From: Guopingia tenuis
GTDB taxonomy: Bacteria; Bacillota; Clostridia; Christensenellales; Christensenellaceae
Reading direction: 5' to 3'
Length of the DNA: 64,000 nt
Assembly (NCBI RefSeq): GCF_014384805.1
Contig: NZ_JACRSS010000001.1
Coordinates: 1-64,000, forward strand
This document shows positions 24,768 through 32,947 of the stretch, one piece after another (positions within the stretch are counted from its first letter, which is position 1; each line of letters starts with the position of its first letter). The position numbers and the translations under genes were made by a program. The notes under the pieces were generated by a model. It searched no databases, was not told the origin of the DNA, and was given only the letters and a program-made list of their open reading frames with translations.

Positions 24768-25406
24768 ATGGGTAAGATGGCAGGAATGAACTATTTGCAA
24801 TATATACACAAAAATATTCATACGGTCGTTGCAGCCGTTGCCGATGACGCAGGTTTGCCGGTCACCTGCGCAGTTGATATAATGGATAGTGATGAAAACA
24901 GCTTGTTTTTTCTTACTGCCAGAGGCAAGGGATTTTATAAACGGCTGAAACGGCGCGGCTATATGGCGCTGACCGGAATCAAGGGAACGGATACCCTCTC
25001 CTGCGCGGCAATCTCTCTTCGGGGTAAGGTTCGGGAGCTGGGAGCAGAGAAAATTCCGGAGATGTTTGAAAAAAATCTGTATATGAAGGAAATCTATCCG
25101 ACCAAGGAATCCCGGAGGAGTCTTACTGTTTTTCAGCTTTATGAGGGGAACGGTGAATGGTTTGACCTTGCCCAAAAGCCTATGGAGAGGTTTTCTTTTG
25201 CTTTTGGTCAGGCTGCGTCAAAACCGGAAGAATATTATTATATCACGGACGCATGCACGGGATGCCGGAGATGTGAAGCGGTCTGTCCGCAGAAGTGCAT
25301 CGATATCTCTGGTGTTCCGGCGGTAATCCGTCAAATACACTGCCTGCATTGCGGGAGCTGCAGAATGATCTGTCCGCAGAACGCAGTGAGATGGGGGGAG
25401 GGATGA
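24768..25406 (+). CDS. FMN-binding split-barrel / 2[4Fe-4S] ferredoxin fusion
   Basis: A 212-residue fusion. The N-terminal 140 residues match the pyridoxamine-5'-phosphate-oxidase-like split barrel (TVVAAVADDAGLPVTCAVD, LFFLTARGKGFYKRLK), which binds FMN. The C-terminal 60 residues carry two cluster motifs, CTGCRRCEAVCP and CLHCGSCRMICP, as in bacterial ferredoxins. The protein probably passes electrons between FMN and Fe-S clusters in the cytoplasm. The ATG at 24768 has a poor ribosome binding site; M4 and M7 are alternatives. It lies between the MBL-fold gene and the macrodomain gene, three bases from the latter. Confidence 0.8.
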   Translation: MGKMAGMNYLQYIHKNIHTVVAAVADDAGLPVTCAVDIMDSDENSLFFLTARGKGFYKRLKRRGYMALTGIKGTDTLSCAAISLRGKVRELGAEKIPEMFEKNLYMKEIYPTKESRRSLTVFQLYEGNGEWFDLAQKPMERFSFAFGQAASKPEEYYYITDACTGCRRCEAVCPQKCIDISGVPAVIRQIHCLHCGSCRMICPQNAVRWGEG

Positions 25407-25409
25407 AAG

Positions 25410-26213
25410 ATGACCCAGAAGGAAAGGCGTCTTTATTTAATCCGGGAGCTTCTTAAAGAACAGCCGCAATATGCGGGAATGCAAATCCCGGCGGGCGAAG
25501 AGGAGCAAAGGAGCCTGCTCCGCTCCTTGTTCAACATGCGAATGCCGGCGCCGGCGGATGCGGAATTTCTGGCTGTGCAGGATGAGTATCTCCGGGAGGA
25601 AATCCAGCGCAGAGGAATTACCCCCTTATCGGATCTTCAGCCGGTGCAGGAGGGTATCTATCTTTGGCGGGGAGACATCACTACACTCCAGTGCGACGCT
25701 ATCGTAAACGCGGCAAATTCGCAGATGCTGGGCTGCTTTATCCCCTGCCACAGATGCATTGACAACGCCATTCATACCTTTGCGGGTATCCAGCTGCGTT
25801 TGGCCTGTGCAGAGCTGATGCAGTGCCAGGGGCGTGAGGAGGAAAGCGGAAAGGCAAAAATTACGCCTGCATTTAACCTGCCCTGCAAATATATTCTACA
25901 CACCGTGGGGCCTATCGTCCATGGCCGCCTCACGGAGAAGGATCAGGAAATGCTCGCTTCCTGCTATCGCTCCTGTCTGAATCTTGCTGCGAAAAACCGG
26001 GTAAAAAGCATTGCTTTCTGCTGCATATCGACAGGGGAATTCCATTTCCCCAACGAGAGGGCGGCAGAGATCGCGGTTCAAACTGTAAAAGATTACCGAA
26101 GGGAAGCCGGCGGGGGCGGGGAAATCGAGGTGATATTCAATGTTTTTAAAGAAGCCGATTTCAGCATCTATCAAAATCTGTTGGGAACAGCAGGTGGAAA
26201 GGCTGAAAAATGA
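25410..26213 (+). CDS. Zinc-dependent macrodomain ADP-ribosylhydrolase
   Basis: A 267-residue protein. The macrodomain (about 80-260) opens with LWRGDITTLQCDAIVNAAN; GDI and NAAN bind ADP-ribose. The loop GCFIPCHRCIDNAIH (108-122) holds the Cys/His residues that bind zinc in the Zn-macro subfamily found beside class M sirtuins. These enzymes remove ADP-ribose from modified proteins. The N-terminal 75 residues are helical, as in that subfamily. The SirTM gene overlaps its 3' end, which fits a writer/eraser pair. Confidence 0.9.
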   Translation: MTQKERRLYLIRELLKEQPQYAGMQIPAGEEEQRSLLRSLFNMRMPAPADAEFLAVQDEYLREEIQRRGITPLSDLQPVQEGIYLWRGDITTLQCDAIVNAANSQMLGCFIPCHRCIDNAIHTFAGIQLRLACAELMQCQGREEESGKAKITPAFNLPCKYILHTVGPIVHGRLTEKDQEMLASCYRSCLNLAAKNRVKSIAFCCISTGEFHFPNERAAEIAVQTVKDYRREAGGGGEIEVIFNVFKEADFSIYQNLLGTAGGKAEK

Positions 26214-27021
26214 AATAGAAACCTCCGACGCCATTGTTGTCGGCGCGGGTGCCGGAATGTCTGCCGCCGCCGGGATGGACTATGACGGAGAGCGGTTTGA
26301 AAAGAACTTTTCGGATTTTCATAAAAAATATGGCATTCAGGATATGTATTCCGGCGGGTTTTATCCATATGAAACACCGGAGGAATACTGGGCCTGGTGG
26401 AGCCGCCATATTCTCATCAACCGATATGAAGCCGGAGCAGGAAAGCCCTATGGAAACTTGTTGGAGCTGATTCGGAAAAAGGATTATTTCGTTATCACTA
26501 CCAATGTGGACCACCAGTTCCAGCTTGCCGGCATCGATAAAAAGCGGCTGTTCTATACGCAGGGGGACTATGGCTTATGGCAGTGCTCCAAGCCCTGCCA
26601 TCAAAGGACCTATGACAATGAAATGGAGATCCGGCAGATGGCGGCCCGGCAGAAGGATATGAAAATCCCTGCGGAGCTGGTTCCCCATTGCCCGGTGTGC
26701 GGCGCGCCCATGACGATGAATCTGCGGATTGATACGGCGTTTGTGCAGGATGAAGGCTGGTATGCCGCGGCTGAGCGGTATGAGGATTTTATCCGCCGCC
26801 ATATGGGCCGGCATGTTTTGTTCCTGGAGCTGGGCGTGGGGTCAAATACCCCGGGGATCATTAAATATCCCTTCTGGCGGATGACGGCGGAAAACCCAAA
26901 GGCGGTGTATGCCTGCGTCAATTCGGGAGAAACCCTCTGCCCGCCGGAGATTGCGAGGCAGTCCATCTGCATCCGAGGGGATATCCGGCAGGTGCTGGAG
27001 GACATTGCGCAAAAAGATTGA
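26140..27021 (+). CDS. Class M sirtuin (SirTM), probable protein ADP-ribosyltransferase
   Basis: A 293-residue Sir2-fold protein with NAD-binding GAGAGMS (35-41) and TNVDHQF (121-127). The catalytic His of deacylating sirtuins is replaced by Gln (Gln141 in FYTQGDYGLWQC), as in SirTM enzymes, which transfer ADP-ribose instead of removing acyl groups. Zinc-ribbon Cys are present (CSKPCH, CPVCG). The ATG at 26140 follows GAGGTG by eight bases and gives a 74-bp overlap with the macrodomain gene; a GTG at 26194 would remove the 18 residues coded in the overlap. In known systems the target is a GcvH-like lipoyl protein made by the same operon. None is found here. Confidence 0.85.
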   Translation: MFLKKPISASIKICWEQQVERLKNEIETSDAIVVGAGAGMSAAAGMDYDGERFEKNFSDFHKKYGIQDMYSGGFYPYETPEEYWAWWSRHILINRYEAGAGKPYGNLLELIRKKDYFVITTNVDHQFQLAGIDKKRLFYTQGDYGLWQCSKPCHQRTYDNEMEIRQMAARQKDMKIPAELVPHCPVCGAPMTMNLRIDTAFVQDEGWYAAAERYEDFIRRHMGRHVLFLELGVGSNTPGIIKYPFWRMTAENPKAVYACVNSGETLCPPEIARQSICIRGDIRQVLEDIAQKD

Positions 27022-27185
27022 AAGAAATAGAAGGGCTGGATGCCTATGGGGAAATATTCCATATTTATGGTTGGGATAGCCGTTTCTCGGCCATCTATGT
27101 GTCCGGCGATGCAGCAGAACGGGATATGAAGGATATTTCCTGGAGCATCTATGCGGATATTATAAAGCCAACAGCCGGAATATAA
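27018..27185 (+). CDS. Possible 55-residue ORF coupled to SirTM
   Basis: A TTG codon overlaps the SirTM stop (TTGA) and opens a frame reading KEIEGLDAYGEIFHIYGWD and onwards to TAA at 27183. The composition is protein-like, with alternating strand/helix. No ribosome binding site stands at the normal distance (GGAGG is 16 bases away), so it would depend on reinitiation. It may be a real small protein or chance. Confidence 0.3.
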   Translation: MKEIEGLDAYGEIFHIYGWDSRFSAIYVSGDAAERDMKDISWSIYADIIKPTAGI

Positions 27186-27187
27186 AA

Positions 27188-27217
27188 CCGGGATTCCCTT
27201 GGGGGTCCCGATTTTTC
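27188..27217 (+). terminator. Terminator after the SirTM gene
   Basis: CGGGA-TT-CCC pairs with GGG-G-TCCCG around a short loop, then T5. Confidence 0.7.
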
Positions 27218-27281
27218 TTTCTCTTCCGTTTGTGCTATGATACATAATGAGAACAACAGAAAACGAAGGAAGGGAAAGGCC

Positions 27282-27488
27282 ATGCGGTGTACCTGCGAAA
27301 ATTGCGGCACCTATATGATTCAGAAGGAAGATTTAAAGCTGGGCTGCGTATGCCCGGAATGTGGAGCGCGCTGCAATGCCTGTCTGGGAACAAAGAGCGT
27401 TCTTTCCCGGGAGGAGATTGCGGCCATGCGGGAAAACCCGGAACAAGTGCTGGCGCGCATTTCCGAAGTTTTCAAAAACTATGAATGA
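27282..27488 (+). CDS. Small zinc-ribbon protein
   Basis: A 68-residue protein opening MRCTCENCGTYM. Seven Cys in CTCENC and CVCPECGARCNAC could bind two zinc ions; the last 25 residues form a helix. It looks like a small regulatory or RNA/protein-binding zinc finger; no family name can be given. The frame extends upstream to 27237, but ATG at 27282 with AAGGAAGGG before it is chosen. It is convergent with the P1 peptidase gene, with one base between the stops. Confidence 0.7.
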   Translation: MRCTCENCGTYMIQKEDLKLGCVCPECGARCNACLGTKSVLSREEIAAMRENPEQVLARISEVFKNYE

Positions 27489-27489
27489 T

Positions 27490-28455
27490 TCAATTGTTTG
27501 CGATTGACATGGCAGAAGGCAGCCCATAGGCGCTTTCCGCCGATAAAACGGCGTTTTCAATGGCGCGTGCCATGACTTCGGCAGCCAGTGTGCCCACGAC
27601 ATCCAGATTTGCCGGGACGTCTCCCATAGACAGGGCATAGATGCTGTCGCCATCGGCAGAGGTGTGAACCGGGCAGATCGCGCGGGCATAGCCGTTATGA
27701 GCCATGGCGGCCACTTTGTTGAGCGGCGTTTTGGTCAGCTTGGCGTTGGTGAGGATCACGCCCAGGGTTGTGTTCCCGGCAAACAGGTTGGCAGGGCGCT
27801 CCAGCATGGTGTACATGCTCTCAAGCGAGCCGCGCATGCCATCTTTATTGGGATTCAGCAGGCCGGCGATGCGGCGGCCCTCCGGCGAGAAAATGTCGCC
27901 CAGGGCGTTTACTGCCACAAGCGCGCCTACCTGAAGCGGCCCCACTTCCACCGCATAGGCGCCTAACCCGGATTTCATGGCATATTCCATGCCCAGCAGC
28001 TTTCCCACGCTGGCGCCGGTGCCGGCTCCGGCGTTGCCGAAGGCGGGCTGGTTCTTTTCAGCATCCAGGCAGGCCTGATAGGCCATCTCGGGAGTCGGCC
28101 GGGCGGAGGGGCTGCCCACGCCCAGGTCATAGAGACAGGAGGCGCAGACCAGGGGGACCCGAGCGAATCCGGTGTCAAAGCCGATTTCCTTTTCTTCCAG
28201 ATACTGCATGACGCCCCCGGCGGCATGCAAGCCAAAGGCGCTGCCGCCGCTCAACAGGACCGCATGGATGGCCTCGCAGGCGGCAACCGGCTTCAAAAGC
28301 TCGCTTTCCCGGGAGGCAGGGCCGCCGCCCCGGACATCCAGTCCCGCTGGGGCACCCTTTTCGCAGAGAAGGACTGTGCAGCCGGTAGCCCCCTCGGAAT
28401 CCTGCGCATTTCCGATGCGGATATTTTCTATATTAGTGATGGGAATTTCTTTCAT
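27490..28455 (-). CDS. P1-family aminopeptidase (DmpA/NylC-like)
   Basis: A 321-residue N-terminal-nucleophile hydrolase of the P1 family (L-aminopeptidase/D-esterase, beta-aminopeptidase). The family cleaves itself to expose the nucleophile; here AGNTTLGVILTNA holds the likely Asn228-Thr229 cleavage point, as in NylC-type members. Other family marks are VRGGGPASRE, LLSGGSAFGLHAAGGVM and GNAGAGTGASVGK. The frame extends to 28554, but ATG at 28455 is seven bases after GGAGG and is chosen. Natural substrates of the family are poorly known; short peptides or cyclic amides are likely. Confidence 0.88.
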   Translation of the reverse strand: MKEIPITNIENIRIGNAQDSEGATGCTVLLCEKGAPAGLDVRGGGPASRESELLKPVAACEAIHAVLLSGGSAFGLHAAGGVMQYLEEKEIGFDTGFARVPLVCASCLYDLGVGSPSARPTPEMAYQACLDAEKNQPAFGNAGAGTGASVGKLLGMEYAMKSGLGAYAVEVGPLQVGALVAVNALGDIFSPEGRRIAGLLNPNKDGMRGSLESMYTMLERPANLFAGNTTLGVILTNAKLTKTPLNKVAAMAHNGYARAICPVHTSADGDSIYALSMGDVPANLDVVGTLAAEVMARAIENAVLSAESAYGLPSAMSIANN

Positions 28456-28581
28456 CGGGGTTCCTCCTTTATTTCTTTGACTATAGTATATCACAAACGG
28501 CGCGTTACGGATGGGGAATATTGCAGGGAGAGAATCCGAAAGCATCATATCCAATATGGAATGCCTGAATTTATGATAAGA

Positions 28582-28612
28582 AAAAAAGAACGGAAGGTTT
28601 TCCGTTCTTTTT
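28582..28612. terminator. Bidirectional terminator
   Basis: AAAAAGAACGGAA and TTCCGTTCTTTTT pair around GGTT. On the minus strand it ends the 132-residue hypothetical gene. Confidence 0.85.
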
Positions 28613-28623
28613 GCTTTCCGCTG

Positions 28624-29022
28624 TTATCTTGCATAGAGAAGCCGACTGTCTGTATCGTTATAGAGATACCAGAAATGGTTCCGGGTCGGCTCGGGATGCG
28701 TGGTATCCGTGGGAGGGCAGTCAAAGGTCATATCGCAGCGGTCGGTCTTCTTCAAATAGAGAATATGGTGCTGGAATTCGCCGGTGCTGGGGTCTTTATA
28801 CCATTCTTCCCAGGGATATCCCGCTTCCAACATCTCATCCGAGGGAATGCAGTGGACAATATATCCCCCCAGATGCTCCAGTGTGTAGCTGAACCACCGA
28901 TAGCCGCTATACTGTTCATCTGTCTTTTCGTTTAATCCGCTGATGATGGCATTGGAATCCAGACCAATGGCATCATATGCCTGCAATACGCCGTTTTCGA
29001 TGAGCATTTCCTTTAATTTCAT
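28624..29022 (-). CDS. Hypothetical cytoplasmic protein
   Basis: A 132-residue protein that I do not recognise. It has no signal peptide or membrane segment and is rich in aromatic residues (YRWFSYTLEHLGGYIV, YPWEEWYKD, NHFWYLYNDTD). The frame extends to 29115, but ATG at 29022 has AGGAGG eight bases upstream and is chosen. It has its own terminator and lies between the P1 peptidase and the amino-acid transporter, with no sign of joint function. Confidence 0.6.
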   Translation of the reverse strand: MKLKEMLIENGVLQAYDAIGLDSNAIISGLNEKTDEQYSGYRWFSYTLEHLGGYIVHCIPSDEMLEAGYPWEEWYKDPSTGEFQHHILYLKKTDRCDMTFDCPPTDTTHPEPTRNHFWYLYNDTDSRLLYAR

Positions 29023-29139
29023 CGAGATTTCCTCCTGATTCTTTTTTCTGAATTGAAATTGCCGGGCGGACGCCGCCCATATTTCTATTATAGCGGTGCA
29101 GAGGGCGCCTGTCAAAGCGGAAAAAAGGGGCCTGAGAGA

Positions 29140-29169
29140 AAATATACATTTCCAGATAAATATACATTT
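29140..29169. repeat. Two direct copies of AAATATACATTT
   Basis: Copies at 29140-29151 and 29158-29169, 18 bp apart, upstream of both the hypothetical gene and the amino-acid transporter. They could be binding sites. Confidence 0.4.
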
Positions 29170-29201
29170 TTTTATGCAGCAGGAGCAATAAAAAATGGCG
29201 G

Positions 29202-29257
29202 ATTTCCCGGAAAAACGGGAAATTATCTATTGCTTTTTATTCTTGGGTGAGTATAAT
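29202..29257 (+). promoter_or_regulatory. Promoter and upstream palindrome, amino-acid transporter
   Basis: TTGCTT at 29230-29235, 16 bp, TATAAT at 29252-29257. A perfect inverted repeat, ATTTCCCG-N6-CGGGAAAT (29202-29223), ends seven bases before the -35, a typical place for an activator or repressor site. Confidence 0.6.
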
Positions 29258-29304
29258 TATAAATACATGTAAAGTTTCTATTATTTTTTGGAGGAGAAAC
29301 AGAA

Positions 29305-30177
29305 ATGAAAAAGTTGCACAAAATCCTGGCTATGTGCCTGGCACTTGTTATGATGGCGGTTGTCTTTGGCGCCTGCAGTGCGCCGCCGGCGGAGGCTCCC
29401 TCGGGTTCGGCTTCCACGGAAGCGACGGCTCCGGCTTCCCCCAGTGAATCGGCTTCGGACGCGTCGTCTGGGGATTCCGCTGTTGCAGCCATCAAGGCGA
29501 AGGGTGAGCTTGTGATGCTGACCAACGCGGCATTCCCGCCCTTTGAATATCTGGGCGACGACCAGCAGCCCGCGGGCGTGGACATCGACGTTGCACAGGC
29601 CATCGCAGATGAGCTGGGCGTAGAGCTGAAGGTTGTGGATATGGAGTTTGACGGCATTGTCCCCGCGCTGATGGCGGGTAAGGGCGACATCGGTGCAGCC
29701 GGCATGACCGTTACGGAAGAGCGTCTGGAGAGTGTGGATTTCTCCACAAAGTATGCAACCTCTTCCCAGTATATGATCGTGAAGAAGGATTCCGACATTG
29801 CCACAAAGGATGACCTGAAGGGCAAGAAGATCGGCGTTCAGCAGGGAACCACCGGCGATATCTATGCTACTGACGAGGATGGTGAAAACGGCGTAGAGGC
29901 CGAGGAAGTCCTGCGCTACAGCAACGCCATGGGCGCTGCGATGGCTCTCATGAGCGACAAGATCGACGTTGTTATCGTCGACGAGCTTCCGGCGAAATCC
30001 ATCGTTGCGGAAAATGACTCCCTGAAGATGATTGATGAAAAACTGACCACCGAGCAGTATGCTATCGCTGTCAAGAAGGATTCGGATCTGACGGCGGAGA
30101 TCAACAAGGTTCTGGATAAGCTGATCGCAGACGGAACAATCGACGAACTGATTCTGAAGCACACGACAGAGGAATAA
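29305..30177 (+). CDS. Polar amino acid ABC transporter, binding lipoprotein
   Basis: A 290-residue solute-binding protein of family 3. The signal peptide ends at GACSAPP (lipobox), followed by a Ser/Ala/Glu-rich linker to about 58. The binding domain has NAAFPPFEYLGDDQQPAGVDID and AGMTVTEERLESVDFS, the classic amino-acid-binding pattern. DDQ and Glu residues in the pocket suggest a polar amino acid, but the exact one is not clear. It is the first gene of a three-gene transporter operon; an intercistronic hairpin after it probably leaves more binding protein than permease. Confidence 0.93.
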   Translation: MKKLHKILAMCLALVMMAVVFGACSAPPAEAPSGSASTEATAPASPSESASDASSGDSAVAAIKAKGELVMLTNAAFPPFEYLGDDQQPAGVDIDVAQAIADELGVELKVVDMEFDGIVPALMAGKGDIGAAGMTVTEERLESVDFSTKYATSSQYMIVKKDSDIATKDDLKGKKIGVQQGTTGDIYATDEDGENGVEAEEVLRYSNAMGAAMALMSDKIDVVIVDELPAKSIVAENDSLKMIDEKLTTEQYAIAVKKDSDLTAEINKVLDKLIADGTIDELILKHTTEE

Positions 30178-30207
30178 AAACGCGGGAAAACCGCGAAAAC
30201 GGGAAAA

Positions 30208-30234
30208 GGAGAAAAGGCCGGCGGCCTTTCCTCC
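30208..30234 (+). other. Intercistronic hairpin in the transporter operon
   Basis: GGAG-AAAGGCC pairs with GGCCTTT-CTCC, followed by TCTTTTC. It could partly terminate or stabilise the upstream mRNA. Confidence 0.55.
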
Positions 30235-30271
30235 TCTTTTCGCATTATGAGACAGGAAAGGAAATAGAAAC

Positions 30272-30982
30272 GTGTTTGATGACTTGCCCGGCCAAATTCA
30301 TAAGGCTATTATTGAAGCTGACCGCTGGAAGCTCTATCTGGACGGTCTTGGAACGACCATCCTGATTGCGGTGGGGGCGGTTCTCATCGGCCTTCTGCTG
30401 GGATCGCTGGTGGGAATTGCAAAGGTGCACACGGCCAGTGTGCGCAAGCGCAGATGGTATCATAAGATTTTGAACGCCATATGCAATATTTATCTGACGG
30501 TGATCCGCGGAACGCCTATGGTCACCCAGCTTCTTATCATGGTAAATATTGTGTTTGCAGCGGCGAAAGTGGAGCATTCCATCTATGTCGCCATGCTGTC
30601 CTTCGGCATCAATTCCGGCGCCTATGTGGCGGAAATTATCCGCGCGGGGATCAACGCTGTAGACCGCGGGCAGATGGAAGCGGGGCGCTCTTTGGGGCTG
30701 CCCGGCGGAAAGACCATGCGGCTGATCATTCTGCCCCAGGCGGTGAAAAATATTTTGCCGGCGCTGGGCAACGAGTTCATTGTGCTGGTGAAAGAGACGG
30801 CGGTTGTGGGATATGTGGCGGTGCAGGATCTGACAAAGGCTGCCAACTGGATTCAGACAAAGACCTTCCAGCCCGTGGTGCCGCTGCTGCTTTCTGCGCT
30901 TATCTATCTGGTTCTTGTCATGCTCATGACCTGGGGCCTTAAGAAACTCGAGAGGAGGCTTGGCAAGAGTGATTACCGTTAA
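30272..30982 (+). CDS. Polar amino acid ABC transporter permease
   Basis: A 236-residue HisMQ-type permease with about five transmembrane helices. The family signatures are TVIRGTPMVTQL and the docking loop EAGRSLGLPGGKTMRLIILPQ. The start is GTG at 30272 with AGGAAAGG upstream. Its end overlaps the ATPase start by 14 bp. It is probably a homodimer, as no second permease is coded. Confidence 0.93.
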   Translation: MFDDLPGQIHKAIIEADRWKLYLDGLGTTILIAVGAVLIGLLLGSLVGIAKVHTASVRKRRWYHKILNAICNIYLTVIRGTPMVTQLLIMVNIVFAAAKVEHSIYVAMLSFGINSGAYVAEIIRAGINAVDRGQMEAGRSLGLPGGKTMRLIILPQAVKNILPALGNEFIVLVKETAVVGYVAVQDLTKAANWIQTKTFQPVVPLLLSALIYLVLVMLMTWGLKKLERRLGKSDYR

Positions 30983-31691
30983 AGATTTACACAAGCATTT
31001 TGGAGAAATCAAGGCGCTCAATGGGATTGATCAGGAGATCAAAAAGGGCGAAAAGGTGGTTATCATCGGGCCGTCTGGCTGCGGAAAGAGCACGTTTCTG
31101 CGCTGTCTGAACCTGCTTGAGGTTCCCACCTCCGGCGAGATCTGGTTCGAGGGAAATTTGATAACCGATGAGAAATGCGATATCAATAAACTGCGGCAGA
31201 AGATGGGCATGGTGTTCCAGCAGTTTAATCTTTTTCCTCATAAGACGATATTGCAAAACATCACGCTGGCGCCCACCGTGCTGGGACTGATGACTCCCGA
31301 GGAAGCCAAGGAAAAGGCGCTGGGGCTGCTCAAGCGGATTGGCCTGCCGGATAAGGCAGACAGCTATCCCGCCCAGCTTTCCGGCGGTCAGAAACAGCGC
31401 ATCGCCATCGTGCGGGCGCTGGCGATGAACCCGGATGTGATGCTCTTTGATGAACCGACTTCTGCGCTGGACCCGGAGATGGTGGGCGAGGTGCTGGAAG
31501 TTATGAAAGAGCTGGCGGAAGAGGGTATGACCATGGTGGTCGTCACCCATGAAATGGGATTTGCCCGGGAGGTTGCAACCCGCTGCCTCTTTATGGACGG
31601 CGGACGGGTGCTGGAAGAAGCGCCGCCCGCAGAGTTTTTCTCCCATCCCAAGAATCCGCGGCTGCAGGATTTCCTTTCCAAAGTTCTATAA
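30969..31691 (+). CDS. Polar amino acid ABC transporter ATPase
   Basis: A 240-residue GlnQ-type ATPase. Walker A GPSGCGKS stands at 34-41, signature LSGGQ at 137-141, Walker B LFDEP at 159-163, and the His switch in VVVTHEMGFA. A TTG at 30960 is one base from AGGAGG, so GTG at 30969, ten bases after it, is taken as the start. It overlaps the permease gene, so translation is coupled. Confidence 0.94.
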   Translation: MITVKDLHKHFGEIKALNGIDQEIKKGEKVVIIGPSGCGKSTFLRCLNLLEVPTSGEIWFEGNLITDEKCDINKLRQKMGMVFQQFNLFPHKTILQNITLAPTVLGLMTPEEAKEKALGLLKRIGLPDKADSYPAQLSGGQKQRIAIVRALAMNPDVMLFDEPTSALDPEMVGEVLEVMKELAEEGMTMVVVTHEMGFAREVATRCLFMDGGRVLEEAPPAEFFSHPKNPRLQDFLSKVL

Positions 31692-31701
31692 TGCAAAAGT
31701 A

Positions 31702-31734
31702 AAAAGCCTTCCGCTTTTGCCGGAGGGCTTTTTT
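31702..31734 (+). terminator. Terminator of the amino-acid transporter operon
   Basis: AAAAGCCTTCCG and CGGAGGGCTTTT pair (one G-T) around a 7-nt loop, followed by T residues. Confidence 0.88.
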
Positions 31735-31897
31735 GCTGCCATGAAGTGCCTGGGAGATATCCTTATCCTGCCTGCTAAAGCTATTGAAAAATGCGAATAA
31801 TGAAAAAAAGAAAGAAGAGAAAGACGCAAACGCTCGGTGAAACGCCCATAAAGAGGGAAAGCGGGAGATAGATAAGAGGAGGGGAATAACAACAAAA

Positions 31898-31950
31898 CCC
31901 CTCCGGCTGGGGATTCTCCAAAAGGAGAACTGCTTCGCAGCCGGAAGGGG
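31898..31950. repeat. Nested palindromic element between convergent genes
   Basis: The outer arms CCCC-T-CCGGCTG (31898-31909) and CAGCCGG-AA-GGGG (31938-31950) enclose an inner hairpin TTCTCC-AAAA-GGAGAA (31914-31929). It is not followed by a T-run. It could be a mobile palindromic repeat or an mRNA 3' structure. The rest of 31735-32032 holds no gene. Confidence 0.55.
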
Positions 31951-32032
31951 GACTTGTGCCAGAAGATTCCGCAAAAGAACGGAAAGAATGATTTTACTGA
32001 TAAACCATGGGCATGGAATATGAAATTTTCCT

Positions 32033-32947
32033 TTACTTTTCCTTTGGAGAGACGACCTGCGGCAGAGGCTGTGCCTTTTTATTGAATACACTGAACAGTA
32101 TCAGGCTGAGAATGATGACGGCGCCGCCCACATAGGTGGAGGTATCCGGCCAGGTTCCCGCGATCAGAAGATTCAGCACCATGGAAACCAGGGGTGTGGC
32201 AAACATATAGTTGGATACGATGGTGGTCTTGCTGGCCATGGAGAGGGCGAGAGTCCAGAGAACAAAGCCAACCGCCGTTGGGACAAGGCCCAGATATGCG
32301 GCAATCATCGTGTGTTCCATGGGAGCCGCCTGCAGCTGCGGGAGCAGTTCGGGCAGAAAGACGAACAGCATGATAGCTCCGGCCACAATACTATAGATAG
32401 CGGTGGAAAGCGGCGTATAATCCTTGCTATATTGCCGCTGGGTGATATTATAGCCGCTGAAAAGCATGGCGCTGGCCAAGACCCAGAGGATTCCGATATT
32501 GATGGAAAGTGCGCCGTTCCAAAGGGTTAAAATGAGGATGCCGCCAAAGCCGATGGCGATGGAGACCCAGCCCAGAAACCGGATTTTCTCCCGAAACAGG
32601 AAATGCGAGAGAATAGCCGTGAAAACAGGGTTCATTGCCAGAACGACGCTGCATGTCGTCCCGGAAAGGGTCTGTGCTCCGATATTATAGGCCACCATAT
32701 AGACGGTGATTCCCAGGGCGCCGGCCAGGAAAAACTTGGGGACATCCCGCAGTTTGGGCAGGCCGATGCGTTTGATACAGCCAAAAATGACAAGGGCCGC
32801 AGCCCCAAACATATACCGCAGCAGTGAAAGTGCCGTGGGGGAATAGGACTGGAGGGCATAAGGCGTCAGGACATAGGACGAAGCCCATAAAACAATGGTA
32901 ATCGAAGCGAGAATATGGCAAAGCCAATCCTTATTTTGCGTGCTCAT
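32033..32947 (-). CDS. EamA/DMT-family transporter
   Basis: A 304-residue membrane protein with ten predicted helices in two five-helix repeats, the EamA (RhaT/YdcZ-like) drug/metabolite transporter layout. SPTALSLLRYMFGAAAL and PVFTAILSHFLFREKI are typical segments of the first half. The family exports amino acids and metabolites or imports nucleotide sugars; the substrate is unknown. GGGAGG precedes the ATG by six bases. Single gene. Confidence 0.88.
   Translation of the reverse strand: MSTQNKDWLCHILASITIVLWASSYVLTPYALQSYSPTALSLLRYMFGAAALVIFGCIKRIGLPKLRDVPKFFLAGALGITVYMVAYNIGAQTLSGTTCSVVLAMNPVFTAILSHFLFREKIRFLGWVSIAIGFGGILILTLWNGALSINIGILWVLASAMLFSGYNITQRQYSKDYTPLSTAIYSIVAGAIMLFVFLPELLPQLQAAPMEHTMIAAYLGLVPTAVGFVLWTLALSMASKTTIVSNYMFATPLVSMVLNLLIAGTWPDTSTYVGGAVIILSLILFSVFNKKAQPLPQVVSPKEK

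Noticed and set aside
26140..27021. Ordinary sirtuin deacetylase
   Set aside because: The catalytic His is replaced by Gln and the gene is paired with a zinc macrodomain, both marks of SirTM.
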